A program made the translations under genes and the position numbers. Positions 8,341 through 16,800 of a stretch of DNA of 47,418 nt are shown piece after piece. The notes under the pieces were generated by a model. The model made no database searches. It was given only the letters and a program-made list of their open reading frames with translations, and was not told the origin of the DNA. Source of the DNA: Planctomycetota bacterium (GTDB lineage Bacteria > Planctomycetota > Phycisphaerae > WQYP01); the NCBI GenBank assembly GCA_021851715.1, contig JAJZCR010000001.1, positions 71,517-118,934 on the forward strand. The letters are read 5' to 3'. Each line of letters opens with the position of its first letter. The first letter of the stretch is position 1.

Positions 8341-9543
8341 ATGTTCACCCCGCAGTTCTCTCATCGTTTCCGTTGCGGTGCCGCGCTGGCCGCACTGGCA
8401 CTCTGCACAGCGGCCACAGCCGTACCGGCCCTCGGCGCACCGGTAGCCGCCGCCGGCTACCATTTATCAGTATTTGCCGCCGCGCCGGCAGGTGCCACCG
8501 CCCCCGATGACATCACCGTCTCCGGCAACAACGTGTTTGTCGGCTACGGCAATGGAGTTGCCGGCGATGGCAGTTACGGCCCCAACGGGCTGACCAGCAC
8601 CGTGGTGGAATATTCCACCAACGGTACCGTCGAACACACTTTTGCCGGAATTCCAGGACACGTGGAAGGCCTGGCTGTCGGCCCCGATGGCCTTCTGTAC
8701 ACCGACGAAAACGAGGATGGAAACTCGCACCTGACCGTCATTAACACCGGCGCCGATACCATGACGCAATACGGCTACCCCAACCCTTCGCCGCATGGCG
8801 GCGGTTTTGATGGGCTCCAATTTATCAATGGCTTTCTCTATGCTTCCGGTTCCAATCCCGACAACGGCGGAGACGTTGGCGGCAACAATATCAATTCCCA
8901 CCCGGTTCTGTACCGCATTGGCCTGGATTCCAACTCGTATCCCAACACCGTCACCGTCCAGGGTGTGGTGTGGGGCAATGATCCGGCGATCAATAAGGCC
9001 ACGGGGTCGGCCCTGAGCAACCCCAACATCTTTGATCCGGACTCGCTGGATGTAACTCCGGGCGGCAACCTGCTGCTGGCCAATGAAAGCGGCGCGACTG
9101 TTACGGAAATCATGAAACCCAACTCGATCACCGGGGTCAATGGTGGAACCACTTCCGCCATGCTTAAAACATTGAATCTTTACACCCTCTCCGGCGGTGT
9201 TCAGACTCCGGCCAATACCGATGAAACCGGTTTTGCCACCAGCACCAGGGGCACATTGCTGTTTGCGGATGTTAAAAACAACATCATCTACCAGCTCACC
9301 GCCAACAATGGTTTTTCTCTTAACCAGGCCTTTTCCTCCGACAAGACCAACCACTGGCTCGACATGCTTAACTTTAACACGGGCCTGCTCACACCGGTGG
9401 TTACCGGGCTTGGACAGCCGGCGGGCATCGGCTTTATTCCCGATCCCACCAGCACTCTTCCTGAGCCGGCTGGATTTGCGCTTTTGGCCCCGGCCATCGC
9501 AGCACTGCTGCTGGTGCGCCGCCGAAACAGACTCTCGGCCTGA
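8341..9543 (+). CDS. PEP-CTERM exported beta-propeller-like protein
   Basis: 400 residues. The N-terminus is a signal peptide (basic start, hydrophobic stretch about 13-30, Ala-rich cleavage region). The middle has repeated segments such as DDITVSGNNVFVGYG, VEGLAVGPDGLLYTD and FDGLQFINGFLYASG, which look like blades of an NHL/SMP-30-like beta-propeller. The C-terminus is a classic PEP-CTERM sorting signal: LPEPAGFALL, a hydrophobic helix, and a final basic cluster RRRNR. By family, an exosortase (EpsH/XrtA type, not in this window) cleaves this tail and the protein goes to the cell surface or extracellular matrix. AAAGGAG precedes the ATG. A strong hairpin terminator follows the stop. The ligand or substrate is unknown. 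Confidence 0.9.
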   Translation: MFTPQFSHRFRCGAALAALALCTAATAVPALGAPVAAAGYHLSVFAAAPAGATAPDDITVSGNNVFVGYGNGVAGDGSYGPNGLTSTVVEYSTNGTVEHTFAGIPGHVEGLAVGPDGLLYTDENEDGNSHLTVINTGADTMTQYGYPNPSPHGGGFDGLQFINGFLYASGSNPDNGGDVGGNNINSHPVLYRIGLDSNSYPNTVTVQGVVWGNDPAINKATGSALSNPNIFDPDSLDVTPGGNLLLANESGATVTEIMKPNSITGVNGGTTSAMLKTLNLYTLSGGVQTPANTDETGFATSTRGTLLFADVKNNIIYQLTANNGFSLNQAFSSDKTNHWLDMLNFNTGLLTPVVTGLGQPAGIGFIPDPTSTLPEPAGFALLAPAIAALLLVRRRNRLSA

Positions 9544-9571
9544 ACGCCCATTCCAGAGCCTGATCGTAAAA

Positions 9572-9601
9572 AAAGGCCCCGGCACAAGTGCCGGGGCCTT
9601 T
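9572..9601. terminator. Bidirectional intrinsic terminator
   Basis: A 14-base perfect inverted repeat, AAAGGCCCCGGCAC at 9572-9585 and GTGCCGGGGCCTTT at 9588-9601, lies between two convergent genes. The minus-strand transcript would end in a run of seven or more U, the plus-strand transcript in a weaker T-rich tract (CCTTTGGCTTTT). It should serve both the PEP-CTERM gene and the MFS gene. Confidence 0.9.
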
Positions 9602-9671
9602 GGCTTTTCTGGCCCGGCTGCCAACCGCCTCCGCAGGACAGATACGGCCGCCCGGGCTGGTGATATCACAG

Positions 9672-11051
9672 TTAAGCGGACGCCGGCGAGCTTTCCGTCG
9701 CCGCGATGGGTGCGGGCGGGCGAAATCGCTTGCGGCCCATGAAAATAGCCAGCGCCACGATCACACTGAACACCGCCGATACGTAATAAGGCGAGGCCGG
9801 CATCACGTATTCAAATAGAAGGCCGGCCAGTATCGGTCCGGTGGCCCGGGCCAAACTGGCCATGCCCTGGTTGGCACCGAGAATTTCCCCCTGGTCTTCG
9901 GCGGCAGCGTGGCGGCTGATCATGCTTTGCATGGCGGGGGTATAAAGACCGCTGCCCAGCGCTAAGCACACGCCGCCGGCCAAGAAGCCGGTCCAGGCCC
10001 AGGCCCAATGCACTGGAACCGCAATGAGCACCATGCCTGAGGCAATAATCAGCGGGCCGACGATGGCCAGGGCGGTTTCGCCGTATTTTTTGGTAAGCCG
10101 CCCGATCATGCCGCCCTGAATCAGCACGATCACGATTCCGATGACGCCGAAGAGATAGCCCGAGGCCCGGCTGGCTTTGTCATCCTGCAGAGTGCGGAAG
10201 GCCGCGGTGGAGGGCATGGGGGCCGCAAGGGCGGCTGGCACTTGGTGGCGGCGCGGATTGGCGGCAGCGGCGGGTGGCAAGCTGGTTTGGCTGGTGGGTT
10301 GGAGCGGGTAAAGACGATGTTGAATGAGCAGGCTTAGCGTTTGCTCCATGCCGGCAAAAGCAAATCCATTGAGAAAAAACAGCAGAATCAGCGGCCCGAT
10401 GATGGGGCGGGCCAGGGCACGTTCCAGCCCGCGGAGACTGAAGCGGCGTTTGGCGGCATCGTTGGAAGCGGCATTGGGGGTGCGCGATTCGCCAAGGGTA
10501 AAAATAGTCAGCAGTAGGGCCACCAGCGAAAAAGCCGCCGCGACCAAGGGCACCCACTGCAAGCCCAACACCCAGCTTACCGTTCCGCCGATGACAGGAC
10601 CGAAGACGAAACCCAGTCCGAAAGCGGCTCCGATGACTCCCATTCCTTTGGCCCGGTTTTCCGGGGTGGTGATATCGGCTACGTAAGCATTGGCGGTGGA
10701 GATATTGCCGCCGCTGATACCGTCGATCATGCGGGAGATGAAGATAAGAGCAATGCCCAAGGCGCTCATTGGGAAAAAGTCCGCGGAAAAGAGCATTAAA
10801 AAACCGATAATCGTGCCCATCTGGCTGATGATGAGTACAGGCCGGCGGCCAATATGGTCCGACCAGCGGCCCAGAATTGGGGCAAAGAGAAACTGAAAAA
10901 ATGAGTAGGTAACGCCGATGAGTGTGAGGTAAAAATAATTGCTGATGCCGAATTGCTGACCATAAAGCTGTAAGTTGGGCAGCACAATGCCAAAGCCCAC
11001 CAGGTCGATAAAAACAATGAGAAAAACGGTTAAAAGATTGGTTTTGCGCAT
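9672..11051 (-). CDS. MFS exporter, TetA-like (DHA1 type)
   Basis: 459 residues from the ATG at 11051, chosen because AAAGGA precedes it and the protein then begins MRKTNLLTVFLIVFIDLVG, the normal start of TetA-like transporters; a longer frame upstream lacks such support. The motif between helices 2 and 3 is GRWSDHIGRRPVL, a full MFS motif A. GFVFGPVIGG in helix 5 fits motif C of proton-coupled drug exporters. The central loop near residues 235-285 is longer than usual and rich in Pro and Ala. By family it exports small hydrophobic compounds against protons; the actual substrate is unknown and a true tetracycline function should not be assumed. It ends at the shared bidirectional terminator. 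Confidence 0.88.
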   Translation of the reverse strand: MRKTNLLTVFLIVFIDLVGFGIVLPNLQLYGQQFGISNYFYLTLIGVTYSFFQFLFAPILGRWSDHIGRRPVLIISQMGTIIGFLMLFSADFFPMSALGIALIFISRMIDGISGGNISTANAYVADITTPENRAKGMGVIGAAFGLGFVFGPVIGGTVSWVLGLQWVPLVAAAFSLVALLLTIFTLGESRTPNAASNDAAKRRFSLRGLERALARPIIGPLILLFFLNGFAFAGMEQTLSLLIQHRLYPLQPTSQTSLPPAAAANPRRHQVPAALAAPMPSTAAFRTLQDDKASRASGYLFGVIGIVIVLIQGGMIGRLTKKYGETALAIVGPLIIASGMVLIAVPVHWAWAWTGFLAGGVCLALGSGLYTPAMQSMISRHAAAEDQGEILGANQGMASLARATGPILAGLLFEYVMPASPYYVSAVFSVIVALAIFMGRKRFRPPAPIAATESSPASA

Positions 11052-11121
11052 GGCATCCTTTCGCGGTTTAACCCAGCCGATAGCCATTTTTTGGCCGCCT
11101 GGCCACCGGAAATTTACCATA

Positions 11122-11298
11122 GTGGAAGCGGCCAATCGCTGCAAGGTATCTCATCTCAGGCTGCCGGCCGAAGCCGATACACCTCTGGTCCAAGAGCGTG
11201 GAGATGGCGTACCAGGGGAATGGCTGACGATTGCTTGGCGTGATCAAGATTGTTGGGTCGTGTTTAGCCGGGGTCTGCCGGAGTTAGATATCATCTAG
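11122..11298 (+). CDS. Possible 58-residue protein, unrecognised
   Basis: A GTG-initiated frame between the divergent MFS gene and the tRNA. The product is acidic and contains three Trp (GEWLTIAWRDQDCWVVF), a composition more like a folded protein than a chance frame. A weak GGAA lies 10 bases before the GTG. I know no family for it. The region could instead be a remnant of a larger gene. Confidence 0.3.
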   Translation: MEAANRCKVSHLRLPAEADTPLVQERGDGVPGEWLTIAWRDQDCWVVFSRGLPELDII

Positions 11299-11360
11299 CG
11301 GATGGCGGTGTTGGGTGGGCAGAGCTACGAAAGACTTGCTGCGCCGCTGGCGCGAAAAAA

Positions 11361-11447
11361 CGGAGAGAGTGGGATTCGAACCCACGGTGGAGTTACCCCC
11401 ACACACGACTTCCAATCGTGCTCCTTAAGCCACTCGGACATCTCTCC
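11361..11447 (-). tRNA. tRNA-Ser (anticodon GGA)
   Basis: Read on the minus strand, the 7-base acceptor stem GGAGAGA pairs with TCTCTCC, followed by discriminator G. The anticodon stem CACGA/TCGTG encloses the loop TTGGAAG, giving anticodon GGA, which reads UCC and UCU codons. A long variable arm (TGGGGGTAACTCCA) marks a class II tRNA, and GGTTCGAATCC is the T-loop region. The CCA end is not encoded. Six T follow directly and may end transcription. Confidence 0.97.
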
Positions 11448-11556
11448 AGTAAATGGCACTAGGGCCAATAGAATCCCAACATACAGACCGTGACGAAATA
11501 CGTCAATTGCCGCCGCGGTTTTCCGGCATTGCACATTGCGCCGTTGCAACTGCAAC

Positions 11557-11586
11557 TTGGCCCCACCGGGTTGATTTAGCTATAAT
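11557..11586 (+). promoter_or_regulatory. Predicted sigma-70 promoter
   Basis: TTGGCC at 11557-11562, an 18-base spacer, and a perfect TATAAT at 11581-11586. It would start transcription about 70 bases before the exported TPR protein at 11664. Confidence 0.5.
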
Positions 11587-11663
11587 AAAGACAGCGGTGC
11601 ATGACCCGGACCGCGTAGGATCTTGGTAGAAGCGGTGTTACGCGGCTCCAAGGAGGTTCAACC

Positions 11664-13364
11664 ATGATTTCTCAACATGGCCCAGCCGTGCGAGCCTTGG
11701 TTGCACCTCTGGCGATAGGCCTGTGGGTTGGAGCCATGCTGCTCTCGAGAGCCGTCAGTTCCGCCGATCAGATATCTTTAACGGGGAATCGCGTGGTTTC
11801 CGGCACGTTGTATCGTCAAGGCGATATGTACGTGATTCAACCGGACCAGGGGGCTGCTTTTAAGGTTCCGCTGGACGCGGTGACCGGCATTGTGATGGGG
11901 CCGGCGGCCAATACGCCGGCCGCAGCCCGGCAGGCCTGGCAAACGCTGCAGGGCCAAATAGCGCAATCGTCGAATCTTAAAAAGATCATGGCGATGGCCA
12001 GGGCGTATCTGAAAAAATACCCCCATTCGCCGAGCCTTTCCGCGGCACGGCAAACACTGGCGCAATACCGGAAAATTCAGGCCAAGGGGTGGGTCAAGTT
12101 TGGCGGACACTGGGTTTCTCCGGCCCGGCGGGATGAATTACTGGCAAGCCTGCAGGCACAAACAGCAGTGGCTCTCAGGCACCTGAAGGCTGGCCAATGG
12201 GCCACGGCCCGCAGCCAGACCGCAGCGGTCTTGAAGGTTTTTCCCCAATTTTATGATGCGTTGATTGTCGATGGCGTGGCGCAATATCGCATGGGCTACA
12301 TCCTCGCGGCCCGCCGCGATTTTCATCACGCAGTGCAGGCTGCGCCGGATCATCCCGTCGGCTGGAACGATCTGGCTATTGTCGCATTCCGGCAGCGGCT
12401 GGAACCGGAAGCGCTGCGTGATTATGCCAGCGCTTTGCCCTTGGCGGCGGGAAGTAGGATGCTGCTGGACAACATCGCCGCCGCCCTGCACAGCTACAAA
12501 CACTCCCGTAATACCGTGCTGTATAAAAATCTAGCGCGATCGTTTCACCTGGCGGATATGCAGATGCAAAGGAAGATGGCGCGATTTGGTCTGTATCGCT
12601 ACGGAGATACGTGGGTGACCAAGGCCCAGTTCCGGAAGTTGCGAAAGCGTATCCAGGCGTATCATCAGGCCAAGGCCGCGCTGCAAACGCAGTACAATAC
12701 AGCGCGTCGGGATCTGGACAATACCGAGCAGCAACTCCAGCAGGTGGCCGTGCAGATCAGCAACCTGACCATCCAGATTGTGAATTTACAGGTTCAGCAG
12801 CAATTTTATGCCACGCAGACCGGTGTGTATAACCTCGACACCCAGTTGCTGATTAACAATTATTCCACGCAGTTAAACGCCCAGCAGGCTCTGCAAACCA
12901 AATTGCTCCGGCAAAAGGATGCCATCATCGCCGCCATGCAGCAGATGCGCCGGGTCGCCCATAAAATGCAGACCCATCCGGTGCAGACGCAGTACACCGG
13001 CAATCAGCAATTGATGTTACCCACGGATCTGGTACCGCCTCCGGCAAAGCCTAAGCCGCCCGCATCCGGTTCCACCGGTTTTGTGCCGCGGCCGGGGTTG
13101 ATCGGCTTGCCCGTGGTCTGGCAGTTGCCCGCGCTGCCGCGCCCCATTCCCGCTGCTGCGCTTGTGCAGGACAATGCCCCGCTGCTGCCGGCGTATTATC
13201 CCGGCTTTTTCACGGTTGGACCAATATATCCTCCGTACCAACCGCTGGGTTATCCGTTTTGCCATCGGCGGTTTCGCGGCAAGCCGCTTTTTGACATGAG
13301 GTCGCCCACGGGTCGCAGTGGCGGTTGGAACGGCCAGGTGATGGTTTTGCCAGAGGGCAAGTAG
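11664..13364 (+). CDS. Exported TPR and coiled-coil protein, unrecognised
   Basis: 566 residues with an excellent ribosome binding site (AAGGAGG) before the ATG. Residues about 10-33 form a signal peptide or anchor. Residues 35-75 are a small beta-rich segment (SGTLYRQGDMYVIQP ... VPLDAVTGI). A stretch near 165-280 has TPR-like helices (HLKAGQWATARSQ, WNDLAIVAFRQRLEPEALRDYASAL). Residues about 325-455 are a Gln-rich coiled coil with hydrophobic heptads. The last 110 residues are Pro-rich and Tyr-rich. Such proteins are common in planctomycete periplasms, but I know no assigned function. A structural or scaffold role at the envelope is inference. The gene stands alone with its own predicted promoter. 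Confidence 0.85.
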   Translation: MISQHGPAVRALVAPLAIGLWVGAMLLSRAVSSADQISLTGNRVVSGTLYRQGDMYVIQPDQGAAFKVPLDAVTGIVMGPAANTPAAARQAWQTLQGQIAQSSNLKKIMAMARAYLKKYPHSPSLSAARQTLAQYRKIQAKGWVKFGGHWVSPARRDELLASLQAQTAVALRHLKAGQWATARSQTAAVLKVFPQFYDALIVDGVAQYRMGYILAARRDFHHAVQAAPDHPVGWNDLAIVAFRQRLEPEALRDYASALPLAAGSRMLLDNIAAALHSYKHSRNTVLYKNLARSFHLADMQMQRKMARFGLYRYGDTWVTKAQFRKLRKRIQAYHQAKAALQTQYNTARRDLDNTEQQLQQVAVQISNLTIQIVNLQVQQQFYATQTGVYNLDTQLLINNYSTQLNAQQALQTKLLRQKDAIIAAMQQMRRVAHKMQTHPVQTQYTGNQQLMLPTDLVPPPAKPKPPASGSTGFVPRPGLIGLPVVWQLPALPRPIPAAALVQDNAPLLPAYYPGFFTVGPIYPPYQPLGYPFCHRRFRGKPLFDMRSPTGRSGGWNGQVMVLPEGK

Positions 13365-13415
13365 CGGTGCGGCTGCGGGAAGGCCACCCCGGCCGAGAGG
13401 GCCAATGCTTTGGGT

Positions 13416-13802
13416 TTAAATGATAAGTTTGGAAACCGGATCGGGCCGGGCGATGGTGGAGGCGGGCTGGGTGATGCCGGCGCTGATTTCTTCCTGGACC
13501 TTGCGCATGAGATCCATATATTCCCCCTGAGCCGCCATCAGGCGCTTGAGCAACGGATGAATTGCAATACTTTGCTGAAGCGACTGGGCTTTTTGCTTTT
13601 CGGCAATTTCAATGGGTTGCATGCTGGCCTCCTTGGCCGCCAGCGATTCCATCAGTTCATCAAATTGGCGAAGTAAGTTTTTGGCCGCCAGGTCCAGATC
13701 CAACTGCCGCACGATTTCCTGATAGGTCTTCATGGCCGGCTGGGCGGCGATGAGGTTGCCGAGTTTTCTGGCTTCGGCCAGTAACAGATCATGGTCGGGC
13801 AT
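13416..13802 (-). CDS. YlbF/YmcA-family protein
   Basis: 128 residues, almost all helical, with the hallmark N-terminal pattern of the family: LLAEARKLGNLIAAQPAMKTYQ, then a charged helical hairpin (LRQFDELMESLAAKE) and a second helix ending near residue 105. In Bacillus subtilis, YlbF, YmcA and YaaT form a complex that affects RNA maturation through RNase Y and thereby competence and sporulation. The role in this organism is unknown. AAGGAG lies 6 bases before the ATG. It is divergent from atpC. Confidence 0.85.
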   Translation of the reverse strand: MPDHDLLLAEARKLGNLIAAQPAMKTYQEIVRQLDLDLAAKNLLRQFDELMESLAAKEASMQPIEIAEKQKAQSLQQSIAIHPLLKRLMAAQGEYMDLMRKVQEEISAGITQPASTIARPDPVSKLII

Positions 13803-14051
13803 TGAATTCTCCTTGTGAACCGTATGGGCCTCGGCACTGCCGAAATTACAGCGGCAGTATAACGGCCCCTGTCCGCGACGGCCAGCGGATGATCAGACTG
13901 CGGGGCCTTACACAACGACTGGTGCTTTGTCGCAGCTACAATGGGGGGGGCTGGGGCTGCAATCCGGCGTTGGGAACCGCCCGGTCGGCGGTGGCGGATT
14001 GCGGCGTTTTTGGTTATCCTGAGGGCTGGTTTGGCGTAGGGGATTAAGAAT

Positions 14052-14450
14052 ATGGCGTTCACTCCATTTAAGGCGGCACTGGCAACTCCCGATGCACTGG
14101 TTTTTGACGGGGAGGTGACCATGGTTATTTTGCCCGCACACGATGGCGGCTTGGGCGTGCTTAACCGGCATGCTTCGTTTGTTACCCGCCTGGGCGTTGG
14201 CCTTTTGAAGTTGGATATGGGTATGGAGAGCACCCGCTTTATTGTCAACGGCGGTTACGCTCAGATGAACGATAATGTCCTTAACATTGTCGCCGAAGAA
14301 GCACTGCCCGAAAAACAGATTACCGCAGAATTTGTGGACCGGGAAAGAGCCAAAGCAGAGGCCCTCGGCCAGGACACGCCGAACTTGGCCGTGCGGCGTC
14401 GATTGGCGCTGGACCGTGTGGCTGCCATGGACATGCTGCTGGAAGCTTAA
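14052..14450 (+). CDS. atpC: F1Fo ATP synthase epsilon subunit
   Basis: 132 residues, the usual length. The N-terminal beta-sandwich has the family patterns LVFDGEVTMVILPAHDG.LGVL, HASFVTRLGVG and FIVNGGYAQMNDNVLNIVAEEA. The C-terminal helical hairpin runs from about residue 88 to 130. The subunit sits on the central stalk with gamma, couples it to the c-ring and can inhibit ATP hydrolysis. In most bacteria it closes the atp operon after atpD. Here the neighbours are a YlbF-family gene and an MCE gene on the opposite strand, so it is detached from the other subunits. GGGGA lies 8 bases before the ATG. Confidence 0.93.
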   Translation: MAFTPFKAALATPDALVFDGEVTMVILPAHDGGLGVLNRHASFVTRLGVGLLKLDMGMESTRFIVNGGYAQMNDNVLNIVAEEALPEKQITAEFVDRERAKAEALGQDTPNLAVRRRLALDRVAAMDMLLEA

Positions 14451-14572
14451 AATAGAACCATCCTTACATGGTTGTGTTGGGGGAATCGGCAGCAGGGGGG
14501 GCATGCCCCATGCCACTTGCTTTTGTGGCGGGGCCTGTCGCGGCAGACCGGTGGGGGTTCCGGCAGGTGTTA

Positions 14573-15628
14573 TCAAAAATGCAGGTTTAATTTTACGCCA
14601 TTGGCCTGTATCTGCTTGACCAGGGCATGGAGGTCGTTGACGGTACCCTTGAGTTCATGGGTCAAATCCAGCAGCGAGTTATACAACCGCGGATCTTTCA
14701 CGAAGCGCCCGGCAGTTCCGTGCCCGGCGGCAATGGTCTGGGTAATCGTATCCAGGTGCTCCAGCAAATCCGTCAAATGCACGCTCACGGCGGCAATTTT
14801 GCGTTGTGTGCTGCGGGCTGCTTTACCCACGTTGGCTGCGGCATGATTGGCGCTGGCCAGCACGGTGTTGGCGCGGGTAACCGTCCCGTTGAGTCTGGTT
14901 AGGATGGCCTTGAGTTCCTTCGATGAGGCTGCGGCATTGGCCACAATCTCCCGGACTTGCGCCTGCAGTTTCTGATCCGCCATCAGCCGGTTAAAGGACT
15001 GGATGGTCACATTCAGCCGCTGCACCAGGGCGCTCAGGTTGCCAAGGTTGGCGGAAGAGGCGGTTTTTCCGGTGGCCTGGGCGGCGGTTAATTTCACTGG
15101 CTTGAGCAGCGTGTGCAGGTCATCAGCAACGCGATCAAGCCTTTTGCTGAGCCGGCCAAAGTCACTTTTCAGGGAGGTAAAATCCGTCACCACGGACTTG
15201 GGAATAAGACTGGAACTGGCCGTGGAACCCTGAATGATGGCTGTGCCATCCTTAGGCAGATTGGTGGGGGCGTTCGGCTGGGGTACCCACAGCGCCACGT
15301 AGGATGTACCGATTGTGCGGGTGTCGATCTTCGCGTTGATATTGGTGGGCAGCGTGTATTTCTGATAGATGGATAACCTGATGTCGGCATTGGCGTAATG
15401 CGGCGGCAGGAAAACTTCCGAGACCGTTCCTATCGTTACGCCGTTGAGACTTACCACATCGCCGGAAGACAGACCGGCGGCATTGGGGGCGACAACGGTT
15501 ACGCGGTACGGTGCGTTAGGCCCCAGCGCCGGAAGTTTCCCGAGAAAAAATATCCCCAGGACAAAAGCTGCGGCCGCGACAATAAATGTCAGGCCCACAA
15601 TCATGTTCCGGGTTTGATCTTTAAGCAT
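14573..15628 (-). CDS. MCE/MlaD-family lipid transport protein
   Basis: 351 residues: an N-terminal anchor (about 9-31), one MCE domain (about 38-120: YRVTVVAPNAAGLSSGDVVSLNGVTIGTV ... IDTRTIGTSYVAL), then a long helical region (about 145-350) likely to form a coiled coil. In the Mla system MlaD forms a hexameric ring at the inner membrane with the permease MlaE and the ATPase MlaF, moving phospholipids between membranes. No permease or ATPase gene is adjacent here, so partners must be encoded elsewhere. AGGTGG lies just before the ATG, and a promoter is predicted 65-90 bases upstream. Confidence 0.87.
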   Translation of the reverse strand: MLKDQTRNMIVGLTFIVAAAAFVLGIFFLGKLPALGPNAPYRVTVVAPNAAGLSSGDVVSLNGVTIGTVSEVFLPPHYANADIRLSIYQKYTLPTNINAKIDTRTIGTSYVALWVPQPNAPTNLPKDGTAIIQGSTASSSLIPKSVVTDFTSLKSDFGRLSKRLDRVADDLHTLLKPVKLTAAQATGKTASSANLGNLSALVQRLNVTIQSFNRLMADQKLQAQVREIVANAAASSKELKAILTRLNGTVTRANTVLASANHAAANVGKAARSTQRKIAAVSVHLTDLLEHLDTITQTIAAGHGTAGRFVKDPRLYNSLLDLTHELKGTVNDLHALVKQIQANGVKLNLHF

Positions 15629-15997
15629 GCCGCCACCTTTAACCGCTTTTACACTTTGGTCTCATCGACCGGCCAAGCGAAGCCAACATAGTATATAGTT
15701 TCGCCGCAATGGCGTTTCAAGGCAACCAGATGAGGCTCTTGCCAATATCCGATGACGGCTTTAGCGTGGATTGCCAACTCCGGTTGCAAAGTTCTGGACA
15801 CCATGGATTTACAGGAAAGCTTTGGCGATGCGCCGCAGCCAAAACTCGAGATTTTTGGGGCCGGGCTGGGATATCTTTGGGCCGGCGAGGTCCAATAACG
15901 TGTCTCGCGCAGGGACGCCACTGAAGCGGGATATAATGCGGCGATAACTAAAATGCCGATGACACCAGCAGAGGAGAGGTCGCGGAAGAGAGAGTCT
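15629..15997. other. Divergent intergenic region with promoters
   Basis: It lies between the minus-strand MCE gene and the plus-strand small protein. A minus-strand promoter is predicted at 15692-15720. On the plus strand a TATAAT occurs at 15930-15935, but without a good -35. A 128-codon minus-strand frame here has no recognisable features and I treat it as chance. Confidence 0.4.
15692..15720 (-). promoter_or_regulatory. Predicted promoter of the MCE gene
   Basis: On the minus strand, TTGAAA (15720-15715), a 17-base spacer, and TATATA (15697-15692). The predicted start site is about 57 bases before the ATG of the MCE gene. Confidence 0.45.
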
Positions 15998-16492
15998 ATG
16001 GCCCTGTTTGTTGATACCAAGATGTTGGCCACCATTATGCCGCATATTCAGTGCTGGTTTGCGGATGAACAGCGCTCTATTTTGAACAGCGGTGTGCCGC
16101 TCTCGGCGGCACAGAATCAGGACGCACTCCTGGCGGGAGTACGACGGCCGGAACAGATTCGTCTGCAGTTGGTAGACCAACTGCGCGTCCATGGCGCAAG
16201 ATTGATGAGGAAACTTGCGCCGAACCTGGAACTGATCCGCCCCAACACCGTAGCGATGACCTTTGGCTATGGAATTTACCTGTTGCGCAAGCATCAGGAG
16301 GATCGTGCTGCGATGGTGCATCATTTCGTCCATGTGGCGCAGATGGAAAAACTTGGAGGCGTAAAGGAGTATATTGACAGGTATATTAGAAACTGCATTT
16401 CTTTCGGCTACGCCAACGCCCCGCTGGAGATCCAGGCCCGGGCGGTTACCGCCCGCATTCTGAAAAACGCACGACGGGTGCACGTTGCCTGA
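15998..16492 (+). CDS. Small uncharacterised protein of a peptidase-like family
   Basis: About 164 residues from the ATG at 15998 (GGAAGAGAGAG upstream); an ATG at 15953 is an alternative without a ribosome binding site. The protein resembles a widespread bacterial family of about 170 residues, known to me from its patterns 'ILxxGxPLxxxQxxDAxxAGVxxPExIR' and, later, HELVHVAQYERLGG. Here these read ILNSGVPLSAAQNQDALLAGVRRPEQIR and HHFVHVAQMEKLGG. The family motif looks like a shortened zinc-peptidase motif. In this copy the expected Glu after the first His is His, so the two outer His remain but the acid is lost. Activity is therefore doubtful. No function is established. Confidence 0.75.
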   Translation: MALFVDTKMLATIMPHIQCWFADEQRSILNSGVPLSAAQNQDALLAGVRRPEQIRLQLVDQLRVHGARLMRKLAPNLELIRPNTVAMTFGYGIYLLRKHQEDRAAMVHHFVHVAQMEKLGGVKEYIDRYIRNCISFGYANAPLEIQARAVTARILKNARRVHVA

Positions 16493-16610
16493 GTGGAAAA
16501 TGGAGAGATGCTCCGGACCCCGTGGCAGCTTGGCACAGCGCCAATTCCACCCTTTTGGCGGCCTAAAAAAAGCGGACATTTCTATTATGGTTGGGTCCAC
16601 CTTTGGCCAG

Positions 16611-16639
16611 TTGACCTGACTACCGCCGGCGGGTAACAT
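16611..16639 (+). promoter_or_regulatory. Predicted sigma-70 promoter of rpsB
   Basis: TTGACC at 16611-16616, a 17-base spacer and TAACAT at 16634-16639. This gives a leader of about 155 bases before rpsB. Confidence 0.55.
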
Positions 16640-16703
16640 AATTAGTCTTGGCTGGATGTCGATAGAGTTCCGGGGCGTTGCCCGGATCGCGGCATAGCTT
16701 ATT

Positions 16704-16737
16704 TTATGTGCCGGCGTTTTGTCGCCGACACACATAA
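16704..16737 (+). promoter_or_regulatory. Hairpin in the rpsB leader
   Basis: TTATGTG (16704-16710) pairs with CACATAA (16731-16737). CGGCG (16712-16716) pairs with CGCCG (16723-16727), leaving a 6-base loop and a small internal bulge. No T-run follows, so it is not a terminator. Ribosomal protein S2 leaders in many bacteria bind S2 for feedback control; that this one does is inference. Confidence 0.4.
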
Positions 16738-16800
16738 GCGGTGGTAAGAAGCTTCACCAGCCGGCTTCCGAGATCGCTGTTATAACCCGGGGGTTTTCTA

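Larger units (their letters stand above)
16493..16800. other. Leader and promoter region of rpsB
   Basis: About 308 bases without a gene. It contains the predicted rpsB promoter and a leader hairpin, listed separately. The stretch before the promoter shows nothing clear. Confidence 0.5.

Noticed and set aside
8467..9669. 400-codon minus-strand frame opposite the PEP-CTERM gene
   Set aside because: It would read through the strong bidirectional terminator, and the plus-strand gene has a signal peptide, sorting signal and ribosome binding site.
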